Assembly: GCF_016807805.1 (NCBI RefSeq)
Contig: NZ_CP063362.1
Coordinates: 5,870,501-5,934,500 of the forward strand
Length of the DNA: 64,000 nt
Direction: 5' to 3'
Origin: Xanthobacter dioxanivorans
Lineage (GTDB): Bacteria; Pseudomonadota; Alphaproteobacteria; Rhizobiales; Xanthobacteraceae
In this document: one piece after another, positions 27,029-37,549 of the stretch
How positions within the stretch are numbered: position 1 is the stretch's first letter
Layout: every line of letters starts with the position of its first letter
Translations under genes and position numbers: made by a program
Notes under the pieces: generated by a model
Databases searched by the model: none
Told to the model about the DNA's origin: nothing
The model's input: the letters and a program-made list of their open reading frames with translations, nothing else

Positions 27029-27847
27029 TTACGCCGCCGCGCCCCTGCGATGGGCGGACAGATCAGTGATGCGCGTGCCCTCCCCCGTCAGCGGGTTCTC
27101 CGGGTCCCAGCCGTAGCTGAGCGTCTCGAAGCGCATGGAGCGCGCGTCGATCATCAGCAGCCGGCCCACCAGCCCCTCACCGAAATCGACGATGGCGCGG
27201 ATCGCCTCCAGCGCGGCCAGCGCGCCGGCCAGCCCCGCCAGCGCGCCGAGCACGCCCGCCTCGGCGCAGGCCGGCACGGTGCCGGCGGGCGGCGGCTCGG
27301 GAAAGAGGCACCGATAGGTGGGGTTGGGGGTCCCGTCCGGCCCGGTCTCGTGGGCGCGGATGGTGGTGATGGTGGCATCGAAGGCGCCGAGGGCCGCCGT
27401 CACCAGCGGCTTGCGCGCCAGCACGCAGGCATCGGACACCAGATAGCGCGTCGAGAAATTGTCCGAGCCGTCCACCACCACGTCCGCCTGGGCGATGAGA
27501 TCGAGGGCATTGCCCGCGTCGAGCCGCACCGCGTGGGTGATCAGCTCCACGTGCGGGTTGAGGGCGTGGACGGCGTCGCGCGCGCTCTCGGTCTTGGGCC
27601 GCCCCACATCCTGGGTGCGATGGATCACCTGCCGCTGGAGGTTGGAGAGGGAGACCACGTCGTCCTCGACGAGGATCAGCCGCCCCACCCCCGCCGCGGC
27701 GAGATAGAGCAGCACCGGGGCGCCCAGCCCGCCGGCGCCCACCACCAGGACGGTCGCCGCCTTGAGCTTCTGCTGGCCGGGCCCGCCCACGTCATGCAGC
27801 ACGATGTGGCGGGCGTAGCGTTCGATTTCTTCGGGTGAGAAGGCCAT
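27029..27847 (-). CDS. moeB: HesA/MoeB/ThiF-family adenylyltransferase
   Basis: This E1-like enzyme adenylates the C-terminus of a small sulfur-carrier protein such as MoaD or ThiS. The 272-residue protein has AFSPEEIERYARHIVL, the ATP-binding VLVVGAGGLGAPVLLYLAAAG, the RQVIHRTQDVGRPK Arg finger region, VVDGSDNFSTRYLVSD, and PACAEAGVLGAL with a conserved Cys. No rhodanese domain is attached, so it is the short form. The classical four-Cys zinc site is not obvious. An in-frame ATG at 27859 is equally possible. It lies just upstream of the ccmG stop on the same strand and may end that transcript. Confidence 0.88.
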   Translation of the reverse strand: MAFSPEEIERYARHIVLHDVGGPGQQKLKAATVLVVGAGGLGAPVLLYLAAAGVGRLILVEDDVVSLSNLQRQVIHRTQDVGRPKTESARDAVHALNPHVELITHAVRLDAGNALDLIAQADVVVDGSDNFSTRYLVSDACVLARKPLVTAALGAFDATITTIRAHETGPDGTPNPTYRCLFPEPPPAGTVPACAEAGVLGALAGLAGALAALEAIRAIVDFGEGLVGRLLMIDARSMRFETLSYGWDPENPLTGEGTRITDLSAHRRGAAA

Positions 27848-27903
27848 GGACGAATCCATAATGCCGCGCGCGGCCGGCGTCACCCTCCGGCTGGCGCGCC
27901 ACC

Positions 27904-28563
27904 TCAATTGGCCGTGAGGCGCGCCAGCAGCGGCAGCAGCGTGTTCGCCACCGCGTCGGGGGTCAGCGGGCCCACGAACTTGTGCATGATGGTGCCGTCC
28001 TTCGACAGAAGGAAAGTCTCGGGCACGCCATAGACGCCCCACTCGATGGCGGCGCGGCCCTTCGGGTCCACCCCCACCGCCTGGTAGGGCAGGCCATACT
28101 GGCCGAGGAAGCGGCGGGCGTTCTCCGGCGCATCCTTGTAGTTGATGCCCACCAGGTTGATGCGACCATCCTTGGCCAGCTGCATGAGGAGGGGATGCTC
28201 CTCGCGGCAGGGCCCGCACCAGGAGGCCCAGACGTTGACCAGGGTCGGCTTGCCGGCCAGCGCGGCGATGTCGATGCCGGGCACGGAGGTGCCGTCCGCC
28301 CGCTTCAGCCCGTCCAGCGCCGGCAAGGCGACCACCGGGGCCGGCCGGCCGACGAGGGCCGAGGGAATGCGCGAGGGATCACCGCCGGTTTCGAGGCGCG
28401 AGAAGAACAGGCCGGCGAGGGCCAGGAACAGGACCAGCGGCAGCGCCACCAGCCACAGCCGCCGCCGCGGGCGCTCCGGCGGGGCCGAAGCCTGAGCTCC
28501 GGTTTCCGCCGCGGGCCCCCCCTCGGCGCCGGGCTGCGGCGCGGAGCCGCCCTGCGGGCTCAT
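27904..28563 (-). CDS. ccmG: Cytochrome c maturation thiol:disulfide oxidoreductase CcmG/DsbE
   Basis: CcmG is a membrane-anchored periplasmic thioredoxin that reduces apocytochrome c or CcmH for haem attachment. The 219-residue protein has a Pro/Ala-rich cytoplasmic stretch (about 33 residues), a membrane anchor (about 36-53, LWLVALPLVLFLALAGLFF) and a thioredoxin fold with the WCGPC active site in LVNVWASWCGPCREEH and the cis-Pro in YGVPETFLL. Its ATG overlaps the ccmD stop (ATGA), a translationally coupled pair. Confidence 0.95.
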   Translation of the reverse strand: MSPQGGSAPQPGAEGGPAAETGAQASAPPERPRRRLWLVALPLVLFLALAGLFFSRLETGGDPSRIPSALVGRPAPVVALPALDGLKRADGTSVPGIDIAALAGKPTLVNVWASWCGPCREEHPLLMQLAKDGRINLVGINYKDAPENARRFLGQYGLPYQAVGVDPKGRAAIEWGVYGVPETFLLSKDGTIMHKFVGPLTPDAVANTLLPLLARLTAN

Positions 28564-28730
28564 GCCTCCCCTCCCCCGACGCTGGTCGGGCGCCGGCCGA
28601 TGCCTCGCGCCTCGAGCTCCGTGAGGGCCCGGCGCTGCTGCGCGTAATCAGCCAGCAGCCAGGCGGCGAGGCCGCCGAGGCCGAGGAGCGCGATGCCGTA
28701 GGAAGCGGAGATGTAAAGGAAATGAGTCAT
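28560..28730 (-). CDS. ccmD: Haem exporter accessory protein CcmD
   Basis: This 56-residue gene is too small to be picked up by many gene finders. It encodes MTHFLYISASYGIALLGLGG followed by LAAWLLADYAQQRRALTELE, a single membrane helix with a charged C-terminal tail, the classic CcmD layout (YxxxSY start, R-A-L-x-x-L-E tail). CcmD releases holo-CcmE from the CcmABC transporter. It sits exactly between ccmC (15 bases) and ccmG (4-base overlap), the normal operon position. Confidence 0.92.
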   Translation of the reverse strand: MTHFLYISASYGIALLGLGGLAAWLLADYAQQRRALTELEARGIGRRPTSVGGGEA

Positions 28731-28745
28731 GGGCGCGCCCGCGCT

Positions 28746-29477
28746 TCAGGCCGTCGCCTCGGCCGCCGCCCGGGCCTCGAGGGCCTGGACGCGCCGACGC
28801 AGGATCTCTGTTCGCATGCCCAGCATGTGCAGCGCCACGAAAAGAAGCGTGAAGCCGATGGCGCAGACGAGCAGCGGCCAGAGCAGGCTGGCGTCGATGG
28901 ACGACCCGCCCATGCGGAACACGGAGGCCGGCTGGTGCAGGGTGTTCCACCAGTCCACCGAAAACTTCACGATGGGCACGTTGATGAAGCCCACCAGCGT
29001 GAGCACCGCCGCGGCGCGGCCGGCGCGGTTCGGCTCCTCGATGGCGGCGCGCAGCGCCATGAGGCCGAGATAGAGCAGCAGCAGCACCAGCATGGAGGTG
29101 AGCCGCGCATCCCACACCCAGTAGGTGCCCCACATGGGCCGGCCCCACAGGGCGCCGGTGACGAGGCACAGGGCCGTGAAGGTGGCGCCCACGGGCGCGG
29201 CGGCCTTGTGGGCCACGTCGGCGAGGGGGTGGCGCCAGACCAGGATGCCGATGGAGGAGGCGGCCATCAGGGTGTAGCCGAACAGGCCGAGCCAGGCGAA
29301 GGGCACGTGGATGTACATGATCCGCACCGTCTCGCCCTGCTGGTAATCGGCAGGAGCGCGAAAGGCGAGGTAGAAGCCGATGGCGAGCGTCACCGCCGCC
29401 GCAGCCGCGATCCACGGCAGGAGCCGCGCGGAGAAGCGGAGGAAGCGCACCGGGTTGGCAAGGTCGATGATGGCCAT
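28746..29477 (-). CDS. ccmC: Haem exporter/handling protein CcmC
   Basis: CcmC loads haem onto CcmE in the periplasm. The 243-residue protein has six hydrophobic helices and the tryptophan-rich motif GRPMWGTYWVWDARLTS, plus the conserved His regions IMYIHVPFAWLGLFGY and NTLHQPASVF. It heads the leftward ccmC-ccmD-ccmG unit. The partner genes ccmA and ccmB lie 1.2 kb upstream on the same strand but are separated by two genes on the opposite strand. Confidence 0.96.
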   Translation of the reverse strand: MAIIDLANPVRFLRFSARLLPWIAAAAAVTLAIGFYLAFRAPADYQQGETVRIMYIHVPFAWLGLFGYTLMAASSIGILVWRHPLADVAHKAAAPVGATFTALCLVTGALWGRPMWGTYWVWDARLTSMLVLLLLYLGLMALRAAIEEPNRAGRAAAVLTLVGFINVPIVKFSVDWWNTLHQPASVFRMGGSSIDASLLWPLLVCAIGFTLLFVALHMLGMRTEILRRRVQALEARAAAEATA

Positions 29478-29614
29478 GGAGGCGTTCTAGTGCGGCGGGG
29501 CGCCGGAGGGAAGCGCCCTCCCCCTCGGCTACCTCTGCGGTATCTGTGTCGCAGGGCTCCCGGGGCCTACGCGGCCCGGAAAAGCGGCGCCCGCTGCGGC
29601 GCAGCGAAGCCGGC

Positions 29615-29644
29615 TTGACTTACACTATATCTCATTGAATATAG
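29615..29644 (+). promoter_or_regulatory. AT-rich inverted repeat and possible promoter upstream of the 29.7-kb gene
   Basis: TTGACT (29615-29620) looks like a -35 box, and 17-18 bases later AATATA/ATATAG (29638-29644) could serve as a weak -10. CTATAT (29625-29630) and ATATAG (29639-29644) form a 6-bp inverted repeat with an 8-base spacer inside the same stretch, a possible regulator site. The low local AT content of the neighbourhood makes this patch stand out. Evidence is sequence appearance only. Confidence 0.35.
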
Positions 29645-29674
29645 CTTAACCCGGTTCGGCGTCGGAGATGCGCG

Positions 29675-30070
29675 ATGGAACGGGACGACATCATCGGGCA
29701 GGATCTTCTCTCCTTCGACGTGGCGGTGGACGGCAGCCGCTTCCGCATGATCTTCAGCCGCGTGGACGGCACGGCCACGGCGCTCAGCCTTCCGGCCGGC
29801 TGCCTGCAGGCGCTGGTGATGACCCTGCCCAAGATGATGACCGAGGTGCTGCGCGCCCGGCACAAGGACGAGACGCTGCGCCTCGTCTATCCCGCCCACA
29901 TGGTGCGGGTCGAGCAGGCCTCGGACCCCTCGACCCTGATCCTTACCCTGGCCACGCCCGACGGCTTCGAAGTGTCCTTCGCCCTGGGCGGAAGCCACCT
30001 GCGGACGCTGGCCGCGGCGCAGGCCCGCCTCGGGCAGGGGTCCGGCCCGGCCGGCGCCTGCTTCAACTGA
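29675..30070 (+). CDS. Conserved-looking hypothetical protein between ccmC and ccmB
   Basis: Not recognised. The 131-residue product is soluble, acidic-to-neutral and well formed, with no signal peptide or membrane helix. Codon use matches the neighbours and GGAG precedes the ATG at a workable distance. It lies on the strand opposite to the ccm genes, with an AT-rich promoter-like segment upstream and a hairpin terminator candidate downstream. It and the ModE-like gene together interrupt the ccm cluster. Confidence 0.65.
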   Translation: MERDDIIGQDLLSFDVAVDGSRFRMIFSRVDGTATALSLPAGCLQALVMTLPKMMTEVLRARHKDETLRLVYPAHMVRVEQASDPSTLILTLATPDGFEVSFALGGSHLRTLAAAQARLGQGSGPAGACFN

Positions 30071-30107
30071 TCCCCTTTCGAGCTCTCGTCTGGCATCTCG
30101 AACCGGA

Positions 30108-30138
30108 GGCACCGGGAGCCCACAAGGCCCCCGGTGCC
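30108..30138 (+). terminator. Candidate hairpin terminator after the 29.7-kb gene
   Basis: GGCACCGGG (30108-30116) pairs with CCCGGTGCC (30130-30138) around a 13-base loop. Only ATTTCAG follows, so the U tract is poor and termination efficiency is doubtful. Placed 37 bases after the stop at 30070. Confidence 0.4.
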
Positions 30139-30334
30139 ATTTCAGTGCCGCGCATCGCCACCGCGCCGGCCCGCCGCGGGATTGATGACGACAAGGCGCG
30201 GAACGATTTGCTAGACTGGTTCGAATACAGGAGCATCAGCCTGCGCTGCCGCGGCGTGCCGGGAGGCCTGACGAACCAGTGAGCCCGGCAAGCAGGACGG
30301 CCCGCGCCGGGGCCGGGCCGGAGCGGCCTGGGGA

Positions 30335-30706
30335 ATGCGAGTTGTCCCGATGGCGTCTCTGAGCGTGAGAATCGACCTGGGCGCCGGCAACCGGATCGGA
30401 CCCGGCAAGATCGAGTTGCTCGAAAAGATCGACTCGTCCGGTTCCATTTCCGCCGCCGGGCGCGCCATGAACATGTCCTACCGCCGGGCCTGGGAACTGG
30501 TGGAGGAGATGAACGGGCTGTTCAACGCTCCCCTCGTCTCCGCCCGCACCGGCGGGCGGCAGGGCGGCGGCACGGCGCTCACGCCGCTGGGCCATGCCGT
30601 GGTGGCCAATTATCGGGCCATCGAGCAGACCGCCGGAGAAGCCGTGCGCCTGCAGATTTCCGAGCTGGAAGCCGAGCTCACCCCCGCCGCCTCGGCCGCG
30701 CAATAG
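30335..30706 (+). CDS. ModE-like winged-helix regulator, DNA-binding domain only
   Basis: This 123-residue protein matches the N-terminal LysR-type helix-turn-helix domain of ModE, the molybdate regulator: KIELLEKIDSSGSISAAGRA then MNMSYRRAWELVEEMN, and the Gly-rich wing TGGRQGGGTALTPLGHAVV. The molybdate-binding (TOBE) domains are absent, so molybdate sensing by this protein is not expected; it belongs with the short ModE/MopA-like regulators. Start could be 30335 or 30350. It is convergent with ccmB, with 2 bases between stops, inside the split ccm cluster. Confidence 0.85.
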   Translation: MRVVPMASLSVRIDLGAGNRIGPGKIELLEKIDSSGSISAAGRAMNMSYRRAWELVEEMNGLFNAPLVSARTGGRQGGGTALTPLGHAVVANYRAIEQTAGEAVRLQISELEAELTPAASAAQ

Positions 30707-30708
30707 GC

Positions 30709-31374
30709 TCAGGCCCGCGCCGCCCGCAGCGCCGCTGCCGCCGCCACCGGGCCGAGCACCAGCGCGAACAAGGCAAGGCCCGCCAGCACGCGGAAGGGCG
30801 TGCCGAAGGGCACCGGCCCGGTCACCGCCGCCTGCGTCGCCGAGACGGCGAAGATCAGTACCGGGATGGCCAGCGGGATGACCAGCACCGCGATCAGCAG
30901 CCCGCCCCGCCGGAAGGCGCCGGCGAAGGCCGCGCCGATGAGGCCGAGGAAGGTGACAGCCGGGGTCCCCACCAGCAGCGTGAGCACCACGGCGCCGATG
31001 GCGGCAGGCTCCAGATTCAGCATCAGTGCGAGGACCGGCGCGGCGATCACCAGCGGCAGGCCGGTGGCGAGCCAGTGGGCGAGGCCCTTGGCGGCGGCGG
31101 TGAGTTCCAGGGGCAGGACCGAAAGGGTCAGCGCGTCGAGCGAGCCGTCCTCCGCATCGGCGGCGAACAGGCGTTCCAGCCCGATGAGGCTCGCCAGCAG
31201 GGCGCCGATCCACAGGATGGCGGGCCCGATGCGGGCGAGCAGCACGAGGTCCGGCCCCACCGCGAACGGCATCACGGTGACCACGCTCAGGAAGAAGACG
31301 ACGCCGAGCCCGGCCCCGGAGCCGAGGGACAAGGCGAGGTCGCGCCGCACGATGGCGAGGAACGCCGGGATCAT
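30709..31374 (-). CDS. ccmB: Haem exporter permease CcmB
   Basis: CcmB is the permease subunit of the CcmABC complex acting on CcmE-bound haem. The 221-residue protein starts MIPAFLAIVRRDLALSLGSG and has six hydrophobic helices; LLFRA-type conserved elements appear as GLERLFAADAEDGSLDAL and the FRRGGLLIAVLVIPLAIPVL helix. The ATG overlaps the ccmA stop by 4 bases (ATGA), so the two are coupled. Downstream, transcription would run into the convergent ModE-like gene rather than ccmC. Confidence 0.95.
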   Translation of the reverse strand: MIPAFLAIVRRDLALSLGSGAGLGVVFFLSVVTVMPFAVGPDLVLLARIGPAILWIGALLASLIGLERLFAADAEDGSLDALTLSVLPLELTAAAKGLAHWLATGLPLVIAAPVLALMLNLEPAAIGAVVLTLLVGTPAVTFLGLIGAAFAGAFRRGGLLIAVLVIPLAIPVLIFAVSATQAAVTGPVPFGTPFRVLAGLALFALVLGPVAAAAALRAARA

Positions 31375-31991
31375 GCGCCCGCGCCTCCGAGCCTGAGCTC
31401 GTCGGTCTCGCCGAGGTCGAGGGGCGCATGGGTGGCGGCGATCAGGATGCCGCCTTGCGCGAGGTGCGCCCGGCCGAAGGCGGCAAAACGCGCCTGCGCC
31501 CTCGCGTCGAGGGCCGTGGTCGGCTCGTCCAGCACCCAGACCGGCCGGCGGGAAGCCAGGAGCCGGGCGATGGCGAGGCGCCGCTTCTGCCCGGCGGAGA
31601 GCACCTGCGCGCGCAGCCGGCCGAGGCCGCCGAGGCCCACCTCCTCCAGCGCCTCCTCCACGCCCAGGCCCGTGGGTCCGAGCACGGTACGCCAGAATGC
31701 GAGGTTGGCCGACACGGTGAGCGCCCCCTTCACCGCATCCTCGTGGCCGAGATAATGGATGTGTTCACCCGCCGACGCCTCCGCGCCGCCGTCCCCGTCG
31801 AGGCGCACCTGACCTTCCGTCGCGCCGAGCAGGCCGGAGAGAATGCGCAGGAGCGAGGACTTGCCGGCCCCGTTCGGCCCCACCACCAGCAGCGCGCGGC
31901 CGGCCCGGGCGGTCACGTCCAGCTGCTCGAACAGGAGTTTGAACCCCCTTCGGCAGGCCAGCTTTTCCCCCACCAGAGCCGCCACCGCCAT
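31371..31991 (-). CDS. ccmA: Haem exporter ATP-binding protein CcmA
   Basis: CcmA is the ATPase that drives release of haem-loaded CcmE. The 206-residue ABC protein has Walker A LLVVGPNGAGKSSLLRILSG, a degenerate signature LSAGQKRRLAIARLL, and Walker B PVWVLDEPTTALD, followed by the H-loop AATHAPLDL. AGGGGG nine bases upstream favours the ATG at 31991 over one at 32030. It is divergent from acnA with a 177-base spacer. Confidence 0.95.
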   Translation of the reverse strand: MAVAALVGEKLACRRGFKLLFEQLDVTARAGRALLVVGPNGAGKSSLLRILSGLLGATEGQVRLDGDGGAEASAGEHIHYLGHEDAVKGALTVSANLAFWRTVLGPTGLGVEEALEEVGLGGLGRLRAQVLSAGQKRRLAIARLLASRRPVWVLDEPTTALDARAQARFAAFGRAHLAQGGILIAATHAPLDLGETDELRLGGAGA

Positions 31992-32168
31992 TGCCCCGCG
32001 CCCCCTGCTTATGGTGCATTGCACATTCAATGCTGTTATCGCATGACCGCGCTTTGAAATGGCTCTATAAAGCCCCGAACCGCGCCGTCCAAGGTGGCGA
32101 AGTGCCTTTCGCTCCGCCGTTTTGGCCGGTGCTGCCTCGGTCGATCATCGAACCGGAGTGACTGCGCC

Positions 32169-34865
<2,697 letters not shown>

Positions 34866-35061
34866 GGCACCCATCGGCGGGCGGCGCGCGCCGCCCCCCT
34901 CACCTTCACGCGATGCCGGCCCGAATCTTCGAGCCGGCATCTGCATTTGTACCTTTTGGAGCTATTTCAATACCGCCCCGACACCCCTTTGTGACTGGTG
35001 CCGCCGCAGGGCGTCGGTTATTCGTGGGCCGCATTCGTTTCCACAACAGCCATTGCTCTCG

Positions 35062-35796
35062 ATGATGTTCCTCCGCTCCGCCCTCGCGCTCGCCTTGGCC
35101 TTCGCCGCCGTTCCGGCCTCGGGGCAGAGCCAGCCGAAGCCGGTGGTGGTGGAACTCTTCACCAGCCAGGGCTGCGCTTCCTGCCCGCCGGCCGATGCGC
35201 TTCTGAACGAGCTGGCGAAGGATCCCCAGGTCATCGCGCTGACGCTGGCGGTGGACTACTGGGACTATGTGGGCTGGAAGGACACCCTCGCCCTGCATGG
35301 CCATTCCCTGCGCCAGAAGGCCTATGCCGACCTGCGGCCGGACCGGAAGGTGTTCACCCCGCAGATGGTGGTGGATGGCAGCCTTGTCGCGAAGGGCAGC
35401 GATCGGGCGGCGGTGCAGCGCGCGCTCCTCACCGCCCGCAGCGCGAGGACGCCGGGCGTGGTCCTGCAGGCAAAGCGGGTCGGCGACGCCATCGAGGTGG
35501 CGCTGCCCGAGGGCGATCTCGACGGCGCGGTGGCCGAGCTCTGGGCCTGCCCGGTGGCCCGCACCCAGACCGTTTCCATCGGCCGGGGCGAGAACGGCGG
35601 GCGCAACGTCACCTATTCCAACGTGGTGCGCGGCTGGGTGCGCGTCGGCCCCTGGAGCGGACGCGCCGCGCACTTGCGCATCCCGGTCAAGGACCTCAGC
35701 CGCAACGGCGCGGATTCAGTGGCGCTGCTGCTTCAGGAGGGCTCCGCCGCCGCCCCCGGCCGCATCATCGGCGCCAGCCTGCTGTCGCTCGACTGA
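35062..35796 (+). CDS. DUF1223 exported thioredoxin-like protein
   Basis: This 244-residue protein has a short signal peptide (MMFLRSALALALAFAAVPAS, cleaved near GQS) and the DUF1223 core: VVVELFTSQGCASCPPADAL with a CxxC pair, LTLAVDYWDYVGWKDTLA, and YTPQMVVDG-like VFTPQMVVDGSLVAKGSD. The family adopts a thioredoxin-like fold; the CASC motif suggests a periplasmic redox role, which is not established. Two adjacent ATGs are possible starts. A strong hairpin terminator follows at 35920. Confidence 0.9.
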   Translation: MMFLRSALALALAFAAVPASGQSQPKPVVVELFTSQGCASCPPADALLNELAKDPQVIALTLAVDYWDYVGWKDTLALHGHSLRQKAYADLRPDRKVFTPQMVVDGSLVAKGSDRAAVQRALLTARSARTPGVVLQAKRVGDAIEVALPEGDLDGAVAELWACPVARTQTVSIGRGENGGRNVTYSNVVRGWVRVGPWSGRAAHLRIPVKDLSRNGADSVALLLQEGSAAAPGRIIGASLLSLD

Positions 35797-35841
35797 CCTG
35801 CGCCTCCCGAGCCTGCGCCTCCCGACCCTTCGCCTCCCGAC
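35797..35841. repeat. 15-bp tandem repeat, three copies, directly after the DUF1223 gene
   Basis: Three head-to-tail copies of CCTGCGCCTCCCGAG-like units lie at 35797-35811, 35812-35826 and 35827-35841, differing at one or two positions. They begin at the base after the stop codon. Likely a slippage-expanded minisatellite; no function seen. Confidence 0.8.
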
Positions 35842-35919
35842 ACACGGCCGGAGACGGCCTGCCGATCGCGCGGATCATCGCGCCGGTCGCCCGTGCGCCG
35901 GGCAGGCCGACGAAAAAAA

Positions 35920-35940
35920 AGGCCACCGGGAAGGTGGCCT
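35920..35940 (+). terminator. Intrinsic terminator downstream of the DUF1223 gene
   Basis: AGGCCACC (35920-35927) pairs with GGTGGCCT (35933-35940) around a GGGAA loop. An eight-A run precedes and GCTTT follows. The A tract would also serve as a U tract for leftward transcription. It lies 124 bases after the stop at 35796. Confidence 0.75.
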
Positions 35941-36361
35941 GCTTTGGGGGTCTGAAGTCGGTGCGCAGCAGTGGCCGGTCCGCGCGCACCCCGGGGGGCT
36001 GGGGGGCTGGGATAACCGGAGCGCCTCGCGAACCGGCCCTGCTACGCGAATGAAGATCGCCTCCGGCCGCGGCGCGCGATTGACGGAATTTCGGCGAGAC
36101 TGTGATTCCGGTGACGTTGGCGTGATGGGTATTATAAGACCACTTGCCCCTCCGGCGCAGCCGGCTACGGAATGCCCTTGAAAGCCTGCGCGGCCACGGC
36201 GATCATGGGCGGGGAGCAGGGAAGACGTGCGGCCCGTCGGGGCTCATCGCACGCCGGCGGGATCACGCTTAATCCGCATCGGCCCGGCTCCGCATCCGCT
36301 GGTCGCATCGTGTGGCCAGACCGTTCCCGGCGCCGCCGGGACCATGCCGCAGGGAGGCCCG
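35941..36361. other. Intergenic region upstream of the DUF2794 gene
   Basis: These 421 bases hold no recognisable gene. A TATTATAAG string near 36130-36138 could be a -10 box for the DUF2794 gene but no good -35 is visible. AGGGAGG just before 36362 is the ribosome-binding site. Nothing else was recognised. Confidence 0.4.
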
Positions 36362-36733
36362 ATGGGAGACATCGAACCCATATCCCAGCCGCGCTGGGGC
36401 GCGCCGTCGCCCCAGCCTGCGGCGTCCGCTCCGGTCCCCGTCAAGGTCACCTTCGACCGGCGGGAGCTCGATCGCATCCTCGACCTCTACGGGCGCATGG
36501 TGGCGCTGGGCGAGTGGCGGGACTACGCCATCGGCTTCCAGCGTGACAAGGCGGTGTTCGCCATCTTCCGCCGCGCCATGGACGTGCCGCTCTATCGCAT
36601 CGAAAAGGACCCGAGCCTTGCCCGCCGGCAGGGCATGTATTGCGTGGTGTCGCAGACCGGGCTGATCCTGAAGCGCGGCCATGAGCTGCCACGCGTGCTC
36701 GCGGTGCTGGAAAAACCGCTGCGCACCGTCTGA
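36362..36733 (+). CDS. DUF2794 family protein
   Basis: This 123-residue protein belongs to DUF2794, a small family of unknown function found across Hyphomicrobiales. The body shows the conserved run VTFDRRELDRILDLYGRMV, LGEWRDYAIGFQRDKAVF, SIFRRA-like AIFRRAMDVPLYRIEKDP and GLILKRGHELPRVLAVLEKP. The N-terminal 25 residues are Pro/Gln-rich and variable. AGGGAGG five bases upstream fixes the ATG at 36362. Its presence supports the taxonomic placement but says nothing about function. Confidence 0.88.
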   Translation: MGDIEPISQPRWGAPSPQPAASAPVPVKVTFDRRELDRILDLYGRMVALGEWRDYAIGFQRDKAVFAIFRRAMDVPLYRIEKDPSLARRQGMYCVVSQTGLILKRGHELPRVLAVLEKPLRTV

Positions 36734-36807
36734 GGCGAAGGCGGAAGCGCCGCGGCTTTAGGGGGCGTCGGCCATCCGTGCACAGCGCTCGTGTGCTCTC
36801 CCGCAGT

Positions 36808-37116
36808 TCAGCGCTCGCGCGCCTTGCCGCAGAAGGCGGTGTGCAGCGCCTCGATCACCAGCAGCACTTCCGCGCTGGCGATGCGGTAGAACACGCTGGT
36901 GCCCTCGCGCCGTGCCTCCACCAGCCCATCCGCCCTGAGGCGCATGAGCTGCTGCGACATGGGCACCTGATCGACGCCCAGCTCCTCCCGCAGCTGCGCC
37001 ACCGATTTCTCCTCCTTGCCCAGCGCGCACAGCGCCAGGAGCCGCTGCGGATGGGAGAGGCTGCGCATCAGGTCGGCGGCCCGCTCCGATGCGGGCATCA
37101 TGTCCACTACATTCAT
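36808..37116 (-). CDS. ArsR-family repressor with a BigR/SqrR-like cysteine pair
   Basis: This 102-residue winged-helix repressor has the ArsR recognition helix in SVAQLREELGVDQVPMSQQL and the wing GLVEARREGTSVFYRIAS. It has exactly two cysteines, Cys30 (QRLLALCALG) and Cys96 (ALHTAFCGK), 66 residues apart. That spacing equals Cys41-Cys107 of SqrR and Cys42-Cys108 of BigR, which form a polysulfide bridge when cells meet sulfide or persulfide. The metal-binding CxC of ArsR/SmtB is absent. Its ATG (37116) lies inside an AT-rich palindrome, suggesting autorepression. No sulfide-oxidation gene is nearby, so its targets are elsewhere. Confidence 0.88.
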   Translation of the reverse strand: MNVVDMMPASERAADLMRSLSHPQRLLALCALGKEEKSVAQLREELGVDQVPMSQQLMRLRADGLVEARREGTSVFYRIASAEVLLVIEALHTAFCGKARER

Positions 37117-37141
37117 AGTATTTAATTTATAATAATTGAAT
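37111..37141 (-). promoter_or_regulatory. AT-rich palindrome over the ArsR-family gene start, likely operator
   Basis: ATTCA (37111-37115) and TGAAT (37137-37141) flank an inner pair TATT (37119-37122) and AATA (37131-37134), both centred at about 37126. The whole segment is almost pure A/T within DNA of roughly 70 percent GC. It covers the start codon and the upstream leader of the repressor gene, the position expected for an autoregulatory operator and also holding promoter-like TATAAT-type strings. Confidence 0.55.
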
Positions 37142-37473
37142 GTTAAATGCAATTCGGGCCGTGTCGGCTTAGGGGCGGCGGGCCCTCGGCGGTCAGGATA
37201 ATGGCCGTCGGCCACGCCGTCACGCGGTTTGCGAAAATCCTGGTGCGCCCCCTCGCAGGCGCTCGCGGTGCAGGTGACCCCGGCAGGTTGATGTCGAGAG
37301 GGGATGCCGGGCGGATGATCCCCGCCCTTTCCAGGCCCCTCGCAGCGGGAGCGAGGTCCACGGCGCGAGGGAATGGCGCCAGCCGGTGGACAGCGGACGC
37401 GGCAGCCGATTTAGCCTGCTTCCACGCTTGACAGCATGGGGGCCCAAATCATAAATGGCGCCTCCCACGGTTC
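37142..37473. other. Gene-free stretch between the ArsR-family gene and tRNA-Ala
   Basis: About 330 bases contain no convincing gene. The part near the repressor is AT-rich; the rest is ordinary GC-rich sequence. The tRNA promoter should lie just upstream of 37474, but no consensus boxes were clear. Confidence 0.4.
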
Positions 37474-37549
37474 GGGGCCGTAGCTCAGATGGGAGAGCGC
37501 TGCAATCGCACTGCAGAGGTCAGGGGTTCGATTCCCCTCGGCTCCACCA
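37474..37549 (+). tRNA. tRNA-Ala, anticodon CGC
   Basis: A 76-base cloverleaf with encoded CCA. Acceptor stem GGGGCCG/CGGCTCC contains the G3-U70 wobble pair that marks tRNA-Ala. The D arm has TAGCTCAGATGGGAGAGC, the anticodon arm is CTGCA-ATCGCAC-TGCAG giving anticodon CGC (reads GCG), and the T arm has GGTTCGATTCC. The 3' end recurs in degenerate form at 48018-48044, so this gene is probably an island integration site. Confidence 0.97.

Noticed and set aside
37147..37431. Rightward ORF of 94 codons before tRNA-Ala
   Set aside because: No ribosome-binding site, no family similarity and Ala/Arg/Gly-rich composition typical of random frames here.
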